A stretch of 64,000 nucleotides of DNA, taken from positions 682,001 to 746,000 of the forward strand of contig JADJBS010000020.1 in assembly GCA_016703665.1 (NCBI GenBank), written 5' to 3'. The notes beneath the pieces are model-generated. The model did not search any database and was not told where the DNA came from. It was given only the letters and a program-made list of their open reading frames with translations. This document shows positions 9,059-15,498 of the stretch, piece by piece; the first letter of the stretch is position 1, and each line of letters begins with the position of its first letter. The position numbers were made by a program, and so were the translations under genes. The stretch is from Candidatus Defluviibacillus avedoerensis. GTDB taxonomy: Bacteria > Pseudomonadota > Gammaproteobacteria > Burkholderiales > Burkholderiaceae_C.

Positions 9059-9373
9059 ATCGAAGTCGGGTTTTGGCATCAAGCCCTTGAATCAAAACAC
9101 GTCGAGCTAAAAAAAGTATCTGCCGCTCGCTCACAGGTCGTAAAAAGCATTTCAACAAGAGTGGCACGCCGAGCAATTGCAAACGCTGGGAAAAACGTTG
9201 CTTCTTACGCTGCCGAAGTCATACCAGTTGTTGGTGTAGCAGCAATTACGGCCTTAACCATCTCCGACATCTACGATGACTGCCAGACACTTAAGGACAT
9301 CAACGAATTGAACGTTGCATTCGAGCACGAGACTACTGACGACAAAACTGTTTGCGGAATCAAGTTTCCTTGA
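9059..9373 (+). pseudogene. N-terminally truncated relic of a small alpha-helical hypothetical protein
   Basis: The frame opens right after a TGA at 9056-9058 and reads to 9373 with no ATG. The only usual start is GTG 9161, giving a 70-residue piece that begins in the middle of a charged helix (VVKSISTRVARRAIANAGKN). The downstream part has a hydrophobic helix (EVIPVVGVAAITALTISDIY) and ends DDKTVCGIKFP. Protein-like composition continues upstream of GTG 9161 (KHVELKKVSAARSQ), which suggests a longer ancestor that lost its N-terminus. I do not know its function. It lies between the compact repeat and the response regulator gene. Confidence 0.5.
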
Positions 9374-9468
9374 ACCACCTCCGGCCACGGTTCCTATGAA
9401 AGTAGGCGCTGGAGCGATGGAGGTCGCTTGCTTGATGCGATGATGGTTGGTCGCCTGTCCGAACGAAC

Positions 9469-10490
9469 TCAAGCATCAAACTGCGGGTTCAATGCCCGCA
9501 GCCGGTTCATGGCCATGCCTGCCGCTGCGGTGCGCGTCTCTACCCCCAGCTTGGCAAACACCCGCTCCAGGTGCTTCTTGATGGTGGCGGGGCTGGCGCC
9601 CAGGATGTCGCCAATGTCGCGGTTGATCTTGCCTTTGACCACCCAGTACAGCACCTCGGCCTCGCGCGGCGTGAGCTTGAAGCGCAGGCTCATCGCGTCA
9701 CTGGCGGCCACGTCTGAGCTTTCACGCATCACCAAGAGCCAGTCTCCCCCGCCTTCGCTGTCGCCTGCCTGTTCATGCAGGCGAAAGGTGAGGCGACGCG
9801 CGCCCTGCTCCACCACCATGCGCGGCGGCTCAGTGGAAACGGTCAACAGGTTTTTGCCCTTCAGCATGTCCAGCTGCCTGCGTAACCATTGCGTCACGGC
9901 GTCTGGTGCTGTCTGCAGCACAGGTATCGCAGGATCAAGTCCGCCAAAATAGCGGTGCAACAGGTCTCGCGCCAGCGGGGTTTGCCAGACTACACGGCCA
10001 TCACGCAGGCGAACCATGATGCTGGCGTAGCCAAAGGCATCCAGCGCATTGCGGGCTTGCCGGGCCATTTGGGTTTGCTGTCGCGCCTGGCGTGCGCCCT
10101 GTAAGTGAACCGCCATGCGGGCAATCACTTCGCGGGTTTTGATGGGCTTGGTGATGTAGTCCACGCCCCTGCTTGCAGCGCCGCCTCCAGGTGCTCGGTC
10201 TCCGTCAAACCCGTCATGAAGACGATGGGAATGTGGGCGGTCAGTGCCAAACCTTTTAGCCGCCTGGCGACTTCAAAGCCGTCCATGCCGGGCATCATGG
10301 CGTCCAGCAAAATGATGTCAGGCTGTCCATGCGTTGCACGTTGCAGAGCGGCTTCACCGCTGCTGGCCACCAGCACCGTGTAGCCTGACTCGTCCAGTGC
10401 ATCATGCAGCACTGACAGGTTGTCGGGCACATCGTCCACGATCAGCACCACATCGCTGTGCGCGCGGTCTGTGGTCAATTCATTGCTCAT
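9469..10490 (-). pseudogene. Receiver-LuxR response regulator, interrupted by a one-base frameshift
   Basis: Two overlapping minus-strand frames together make one 340-residue regulator. The first (from ATG 10490) is a receiver: DVVLIVDDVPDNLSVL, the phosphoacceptor Asp in IILLDAMMPGMDGFE, and FMTGLT. It then derails at AALQAG. The second frame resumes with VDYITKPIKTREV, runs through a PAS-like middle (about 120 residues) and ends in a LuxR/GerE helix-turn-helix (LTPREAEVLYWVVKGKINRDIGDILGASPATIKKHLERVFAKLGVETR). One more base in the CCCC at 10166-10169 restores continuity, so an under-called homopolymer is likely. The start overlaps the kinase stop by 4 bp (ATGA), so the two are translationally coupled partners. 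Confidence 0.8.
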
Positions 10491-13400
10491 GGCGAAGTCT
10501 CCGTGACGGCCAGAACCTGGCACATGGTTTCAAACTGAAACTGCTGGGCCAGGCCGCACATTTGTTTGACAAAAACCTTGCACTCTGGCTCAGCCGATTC
10601 GATCTCCTTGAGCTTGTTCAGTATGCCCCTGTAGTAGCCCAGCGCGGCCAATTCAGCCAAGGCCTGGCGCCAAGGCTCAGACGGCAAGCACAGAGGAGAA
10701 GCCACTGGCGCAGACGCATCCAAAGTCGCATCCAGTGAGGCCTGCGCTACGGGCAAATCTGCCGCCTCGGGCTTGGCCTCCCACTTGAGGCATAAGCGCC
10801 GCTCCAGCCAGTCAAGCAGTTCACTGTGGCGCACGGGCTTGAGCACAAAGTCCTCGGGGCTTATGCCCACATCATTGTCCAGGCCTTTGTCAAAGGCATT
10901 GGCCGACACAATGGCCACGGGCACATTGACCAAGCCCATGGCCTTGACCCGGCGGATGGTTTCCCAGCCATCGATGCCCGGCATGGCCAGATCCATCAGA
11001 ATCGCCTCGGGCGCGTATCCCGCAGCAAGCAGATCCAGCGCGTCATGCCCGTTGGCAGCCACACGCACCTGAAAGCCAAGGGGCTCCAGCACACGCACCA
11101 GCAGTTCGCGGTCGGGCTCCTCGTTGTCCACCACCAGCACACGCCGTCGTTGGCCTGCCAGGCTACGTCGTACGTGTGCAGGCACATCAGCAGGTACCGG
11201 CGCCAAGCTGGACTGCAGTTGTGGCAAAAACAACTTGACCTTGAACACAGCCCCTGAACCCGGTGTACTGCTGGCGGTCAGCTCCCCACCCATCAAGGCC
11301 GTGAGCATGTTGGAGATGGTCAGCCCCAGGCCAGCGCCCGCCACGCCAGCGCTGGTGCTGTGGCCTCGAGAAAAGGGTTCAAAGATCTGGGCCAGTTCAT
11401 CGGCGCTTAGACCTGGCCCCGTATCGTGTACTTCCATGGAGGCCATTTCGGCGCCATACCGCACCCTCAAGGTGACCGATCCACTGCCAGTGAACTTGAT
11501 GGCATTGGCCAGCAAGTTGATGAGGATCTGGCGCAGCCGCTTTTCGTCGGCACGCACCACCTCGGGCAAGTTGCCCGGTGCATCGAAATAGAACTGCAAC
11601 CCTTTTGCCGTCGCCTGAAATTCAAACATGCTTGCCAGCTCCTGCATGCCGTCAGCAAAGCGCATCGGCTTGGGCTCCAGCGTGAGCTTGCCTGCCTCGA
11701 TGCGGGCAATGTCCAGGGTGCCCTCAATCAACTGCAGCAAATGCTCGCCGCCGCGCTTGATCACATTCACGGCCTGCTTGCGGTGCAGCGGAATGGTGGG
11801 GTCCTCACCCATCAATTGCGCATAGCCCAGAATGCTGTTCAGCGGCGTGCGCAGTTCATGGCTGATGGCACTGATGTAGCGGCTCTTGGCCTGGTTGGCC
11901 TGCTCGGCTGCGAGCTTGGCGTCTTCGGCGACCTGCTTTGCACGCTGCAGAGCTTCATCGGTCTGTCGGTGCAAATCTACTTCGCGCTGTAGCGCCTGGG
12001 TTTGGCGATTGGATTCCTCCTGCGCCACCTGTCGGCTCTTGTGCGCCAGCACCAACCACCAAGCCACGATGCCCGACACCAGCAGCATGGCCAGGTAAGC
12101 TTTGGAAAAGCCCGAGCGCAGAACAAATCCTGGATGCGCCACATCTTCGGCCAACGTTCGCAATTCCTGGTGATAGAGCAATCCGAACGCCGCCGCAAGC
12201 ACCGGTGAAATGACCAGCATCAGCAGCAGAAAATGCCCGAGACCCGTGTCCAGATAGGGCCAAACGCGGCGCGGCAACAACCAGCGCAATGCGGCTGACC
12301 ATTGGTGGGCCAGCGACGCCTGAGGCTTGCAAAGGTCCCCACAGCGTGCATCCAGCGAACAGCAAAGCGAACAGATACGTCCCTGGTAGGCAGGGCAGTG
12401 TGCAGTATCGGGCTGCTCGTATTCGCGCTCGCACACCACGCAGCGATGCAGTTGCATGCTGAACAGTGCCTTATCCCTTCGCGGGTGCCTATCTGCCTCC
12501 GAAGGCAGACCAGGCAGCGGCTCGGGGCTTCTCGCCAGGTAGTAGCGCCCGCCAGTGCCCCAGGCAATCAGAGGGGCCGCGACCAAAGCCGTCACCAGGG
12601 CAATCACTGCCGAAAACGCTTGCGCGCTCACGCCAAACAAGCCCATGTGAGCAGTGACCGACAGGGCTGACGCCAGCAGCATGGCCCCCACACCCACCGG
12701 GTTCACATCGAACAAATGCGCGCGTTTGAACTCAATGCCTGGTGGCGACAGGCCCAGCGGCTTGTTGATAACCAAGTCTGCCACCACGGTCATGATCCAG
12801 GCGATGGCGATGTTGGCGTACAGGCCCAGCACGTCGCCCAGCGCCTCGAACACGTTCATCTCCATCAACATGAAGGCAATCAGGGTGTTGAATACCACCC
12901 ACACGACGCGACCGGGGTGGCTGTGCGTCAGGCGCGAGAAAAAATTGGACCATGCCAGTGACCCCGCATACGCGTTGGTCACATTGATTTTGAGCTGTGA
13001 AACCACCACAAACAGCGCCGTGGCCGCCACTGCCCACGAATAGTTGGAAAACACATACTCATACGCCACCAAGTACATCTGGTTGGGGTCCACCGCACGG
13101 TCAGGCGGCACCGAGTGTTGAATGGCCAGATACGCCAGCAGTGCCCCACCCAACATTTTGGGCACACCCATCAGCACCCAGCCAGGTCCACCCGCAAACA
13201 CTGCGGCGTACCAGCGCCAGGGCTTGGCCGGGTCTTGCCGAGGCATGAAGCGCAGGTAGTCGGCCTGCTCGCCCAGCTGGGTGATGAGTGCAATGCCTAC
13301 CGTCAGTGCAGCACCAAACATGTGCACACTGAATTGTCCGCCTCGGCCATTGTCACCACCGTAGTGCATCAAGCCAGAAAACACACCAGGGTTGTGCATG

Positions 13401-14029
13401 AACACAAATGCAAATGGAACAACCAGCAAACACAACCACAGCGGCTGTGTCCACATTTGCAAGCGGCTGATGGCAGACACGCCGTGTGTGACCAAGGGGA
13501 TCACAGCCAAGGCGCAGATCAAGTAGCCCCAGGCAGGGGGCACCCCCAAGGCCAGCTCCAACGCATAGGCCATGATGGCCGCCTCCAGCGCAAAAAAGAT
13601 GAAGGTGAAGCTGGCGTAGATCAGCGATGTGATGGTGGAGCCGATGTAGCCAAAGCCCGCGCCACGGGTGAGCAAATCCATGTCCACACCAAAACGGGCG
13701 GCGTACAGGCTGATGGGCCAGCCTGCCAGGCAAATGATCAGCCCGGTGGCCAGGATGGCCCAGAAGGCGTTGATGAAACCGTATTGCACCAAGAGCGTGG
13801 CGCCCACCGCCTCCAACACCAAGAACGATGCTGCACCAAATGCCGTGTTGGCGACCCGGAACGCCGACCATTTGCGAAAGCGCTGCGGCGTGTAGCGCAG
13901 GGCGTAGTCTTCCAGCGTCTCGCTGCCCACCCAGGCGTTGTAGTCTCGCCTCACCTTGACGACTTGCTGGGGTGCTTCGCCTGTGGGCTCGGGTTTGGCT
14001 TCTGGCTGGATGGGGATGATGCGGTGCAC
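10487..14029 (-). CDS. NCS1 permease-like sensor fused to hybrid histidine kinase and receiver
   Basis: This 1180-residue protein joins domains rarely seen together. Residues about 30-500 form an NCS1-type nucleobase/hydantoin permease (YNAWVGSETLEDYALRYTP, then about 12 membrane helices). Residues 530-567 are Cys-rich (C530, C533, C545, C553, C556, C557, C563, C567). Two more helices follow near 598-618 and 644-662, then a coiled coil. The kinase has the H box AISHELRTPLN (H724), N box ANAIKF (842), DTGPGL (869-874) and GAGLGL (898-903). A receiver follows with D1013 (ILMDLAMPG) and a helical tail of about 100 residues. The plan resembles CbrA-type transporter-kinases, but with a purine/cytosine/hydantoin-type module. 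The GTG start at 14029 has AAGGA very close. It overlaps its regulator by 4 bp and lies upstream of urease genes. Confidence 0.9.
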   Translation of the reverse strand: MHRIIPIQPEAKPEPTGEAPQQVVKVRRDYNAWVGSETLEDYALRYTPQRFRKWSAFRVANTAFGAASFLVLEAVGATLLVQYGFINAFWAILATGLIICLAGWPISLYAARFGVDMDLLTRGAGFGYIGSTITSLIYASFTFIFFALEAAIMAYALELALGVPPAWGYLICALAVIPLVTHGVSAISRLQMWTQPLWLCLLVVPFAFVFMHNPGVFSGLMHYGGDNGRGGQFSVHMFGAALTVGIALITQLGEQADYLRFMPRQDPAKPWRWYAAVFAGGPGWVLMGVPKMLGGALLAYLAIQHSVPPDRAVDPNQMYLVAYEYVFSNYSWAVAATALFVVVSQLKINVTNAYAGSLAWSNFFSRLTHSHPGRVVWVVFNTLIAFMLMEMNVFEALGDVLGLYANIAIAWIMTVVADLVINKPLGLSPPGIEFKRAHLFDVNPVGVGAMLLASALSVTAHMGLFGVSAQAFSAVIALVTALVAAPLIAWGTGGRYYLARSPEPLPGLPSEADRHPRRDKALFSMQLHRCVVCEREYEQPDTAHCPAYQGRICSLCCSLDARCGDLCKPQASLAHQWSAALRWLLPRRVWPYLDTGLGHFLLLMLVISPVLAAAFGLLYHQELRTLAEDVAHPGFVLRSGFSKAYLAMLLVSGIVAWWLVLAHKSRQVAQEESNRQTQALQREVDLHRQTDEALQRAKQVAEDAKLAAEQANQAKSRYISAISHELRTPLNSILGYAQLMGEDPTIPLHRKQAVNVIKRGGEHLLQLIEGTLDIARIEAGKLTLEPKPMRFADGMQELASMFEFQATAKGLQFYFDAPGNLPEVVRADEKRLRQILINLLANAIKFTGSGSVTLRVRYGAEMASMEVHDTGPGLSADELAQIFEPFSRGHSTSAGVAGAGLGLTISNMLTALMGGELTASSTPGSGAVFKVKLFLPQLQSSLAPVPADVPAHVRRSLAGQRRRVLVVDNEEPDRELLVRVLEPLGFQVRVAANGHDALDLLAAGYAPEAILMDLAMPGIDGWETIRRVKAMGLVNVPVAIVSANAFDKGLDNDVGISPEDFVLKPVRHSELLDWLERRLCLKWEAKPEAADLPVAQASLDATLDASAPVASPLCLPSEPWRQALAELAALGYYRGILNKLKEIESAEPECKVFVKQMCGLAQQFQFETMCQVLAVTETSP

Positions 14030-14087
14030 TTTCCTTCGTTTGCAGGTTTTGTGCCATTGGTCTTTTGTGTGCTGGGTGGCGGTGGGG

Positions 14088-14184
14088 GATCAGGCGAACG
14101 GGGTACTCTGCCCACTGCGTGTCCCCCGAGCCTCGCGGCTCTCCTCCTTGACCTTCGTGGTCAGAGCACCCCATCCGCCTGATC
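14088..14184 (-). repeat. Full-length copy of a structured intergenic repeat in the kinase leader
   Basis: Long complementary ends are visible: GATCAGGCG (14088-14096) with CGCCTGATC (14176-14184), and GGGGTACTCTG (14100-14110) with CAGAGCACCCC (14162-14172, one mismatch). The 51-base centre has its own hairpins. Read on the minus strand, the centre carries GAGCCGCGAGGCTC followed by GGGGGACACGCAGTG, closely matching the centre of the copy at 14466-14551. It lies 60 bp upstream of the permease-kinase gene and would be in its transcript if the promoter is further upstream. Confidence 0.65.
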
Positions 14185-14465
14185 GGGTGGCAGTCGTGGG
14201 GATGCGACAGACCGCTGGGTAACTGCTGCAGAATCTGGGACTGATATTTGGAGCGAGGAAATGAGCTGCGAAACCAGGAGAAGTAGCGCATGTGCCACTC
14301 GCTGTTGCCGACCACATCCACACTGTGCGGGTTCGCAGTAGACGGTTCAATCAAGTCAACTCTTCTGACAATGCTCTTGCTTTCGTTACCGTGTCACCTT
14401 GAGCCTTGCACCAGAGGGCTTTCGGTGTTTGTTCTGCACGCAAACCACACGGCGCCCGCAACAGA

Positions 14466-14551
14466 GCGGGTTGGGTAACTGGCGGAGCGAGGTAAAGGGG
14501 GAAAGGCCGCGAGGCCTGGAGGACACGAGCGCAGTCAGTTGCCCAAGCCGC
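14466..14551 (+). repeat. Third copy of the structured intergenic repeat, different arms
   Basis: GCGGGTTGGGTAACTG (14466-14481) pairs with CAGTTGCCCAAGCCGC (14536-14551) over 16 bp, with one mismatch and one G-U. The arms differ from the copy at 14088-14184, but the centre is shared: GGCCGCGAGGCC, then GGAGGACACGAGCGCAGT. Loop conservation with arm sequences that change yet stay paired is what a structured RNA or a hairpin-type mobile repeat would show. It lies about 55 bp upstream of the sigma-54-type promoter. Confidence 0.6.
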
Positions 14552-14605
14552 GCTACCCCACCGGCCTCAACGAATGGATCAAGCCCTGCAAGAACACCAA
14601 CATTC

Positions 14606-14621
14606 AGGCACGACCCTTGCA
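14606..14621 (+). promoter_or_regulatory. Sigma-54 (RpoN) promoter of the urease operon
   Basis: AGGCACGACCCTTGCA has the -24 GG (14607-14608) and -12 GC (14619-14620) at the exact 10-base spacing and matches the consensus TGGCACG-N4-TTGCA except for the first base. The ureA ATG is 37 bp downstream of its end. This fits nitrogen control of urease through NtrC or a similar enhancer-binding protein. No activator site was identified. Confidence 0.7.
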
Positions 14622-14657
14622 ACATAATCCCGCGCGCACCTTAAAAAAGCACACCCC

Positions 14658-14959
14658 ATGGAACTCACCCCCGCGAAAAAGACAAGTTGCTTATCTTCAC
14701 CGCTGCGCTGCTGGCCGAGCGCCGCAAGGCCCGTGGACTGAAGCTCAATTACCCGGAGGCCATGGCCCTGATCAGCGCTGCCGTGATGGAAGGCGCGCGC
14801 GACGGCAAAAGCGTGGCGCAGTTGATGAGCGAGGGGCGAGCCGTGCTGACCCGTGCTGATGTAATGGACGGCATCGCCGAGATGATCCCGGACATCCAGG
14901 TGGAAGCCACCTTCCCTGACGGTACCAAGCTTGTGACAGTCCACCAGCCCATCGTTTAA
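14658..14959 (+). CDS. ureA: Urease subunit gamma; frame lost within the first codons
   Basis: Gamma subunit of the nickel urease that splits urea to ammonia and carbamate. The family sequence is plain from codon 10 on: LLIFTAALLAERRKARGLKLNYPEAMALIS, MEGARDGKSVAQLM, and VQVEATFPDGTKLVTVHQPI-type end (here IQVEATFPDGTKLVTVHQPIV). ATG 14658 opens with MELTP, then the frame breaks. Adding one C to the CCCCC at 14668-14672 gives MELTPREKDKLLIFTA, the normal UreA start, for a 100-residue protein of standard length. The break lies in a homopolymer, so I treat the gene as functional with a probable base-call error. If the break is real, translation would need the in-frame TTG at 14687. It leads the operon. 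Confidence 0.85.
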
Positions 14960-15014
14960 GCCAAATTTCAAACTTTTTCGCCTGTTTTTGCATAACCCAC
15001 CTCATAAGTTAGCT

Positions 15015-15191
15015 ATGAAAAAAAGAGTAATCGCTTTCTTTGCATCAATCAGTACTATCGCCGCCCCCGCTTTCGCTCACGAAGGCCACGGGCTGGGCGG
15101 TGCGCACTGGCATGCCACCGACACGCTAGGCTTTGTGGCGGCAGGCGTAGCGATTGCCGTCGCTATTTATCTGGGCAAAGGCGGCAAGTGA
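15015..15191 (+). CDS. Small secreted His-rich protein within the urease operon
   Basis: A 58-residue product is encoded between ureA and ureB, with the stop overlapping the ureB ATG by one base (TGATG). It has a signal-peptide-like start (MKKRVIAFFASISTIAAPAFA), then HEGHGLGGAHWHATD, with five His in 15 residues, then one hydrophobic helix (TLGFVAAGVAIAVAIYL) and a basic tail. The layout suggests a membrane-anchored periplasmic metal-binding peptide, and nickel is the obvious guess beside urease. It resembles the end pieces of HupE/UreJ-type proteins, but it is far too short to be one of them. No ribosome site is strong. I do not recognise a named family; the role is inference. Confidence 0.65.
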   Translation: MKKRVIAFFASISTIAAPAFAHEGHGLGGAHWHATDTLGFVAAGVAIAVAIYLGKGGK

Positions 15192-15496
15192 TGACACCCG
15201 GCGAACTGTTCACAGACGAAGGGGAACACGCCCTCAACACCGGACGGCGCACGCTCACTGTGGTGGTGCAAAACACCGCAGACCGGCCAATTCAGGTTGG
15301 CTCGCACTACCACTTTGCCGAAACCAACGGCGCCCTGGGCTTTGACCGTGACGCGGCACGCGGCATGCGGCTGAACATTGCCAGCGGCACTGCGGTTCGC
15401 TTTGAACCGGGCCAACAGCGCACGGTGGAACTCGTGGACTTTGCGGGTGAGCGTGCCATTTACGGCTTTCGCGGCCTTGTCCAAGGGAAACTCTAA
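15191..15496 (+). CDS. ureB: Urease subunit beta
   Basis: This is the 101-residue beta subunit of urease. Family landmarks: MTPGELFTDEGEHALNTGRR, VVVQNTADRPIQVGSHYHFAETN, LGFDRDAARGMRLNIASGTAVRFEPGQQRTVELV, and AIYGFRGLVQGKL. The length is normal. I take ATG 15191, which overlaps the previous stop (TGATG), rather than the GTG just before it. It makes the structural (alpha-beta-gamma)3 enzyme with UreA and UreC in the cytoplasm. ureC begins 2 bp after the stop. Confidence 0.95.
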   Translation: MTPGELFTDEGEHALNTGRRTLTVVVQNTADRPIQVGSHYHFAETNGALGFDRDAARGMRLNIASGTAVRFEPGQQRTVELVDFAGERAIYGFRGLVQGKL

Positions 15497-15498
15497 AC

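Larger units (their letters stand above)
14030..14657. other. 628 bp non-coding region between kinase and urease operon
   Basis: No convincing gene is present. It holds two large structured repeats (14088-14184 and 14466-14551) and a sigma-54-type promoter (14606-14621), listed separately. From 14200 to 14355 the minus strand carries a short open stretch with protein-like composition (VDVVGNSEWHMRYFSWF), which may be a gene relic. ureD, which usually precedes ureA, is not here. Confidence 0.6.

Noticed and set aside
14088..14184. Guanidine-I (ykkC) or TPP riboswitch in the kinase leader
   Set aside because: The hairpins are strong but the conserved cores of those riboswitches are missing, and related copies lie elsewhere.
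13353..14354. Long minus-strand open frame of 333 codons over the start of the permease-kinase gene
   Set aside because: It is mostly a shadow of the kinase gene in another frame. Only the first 50 codons (14200-14354) have any protein-like look, and these are noted as a possible relic.
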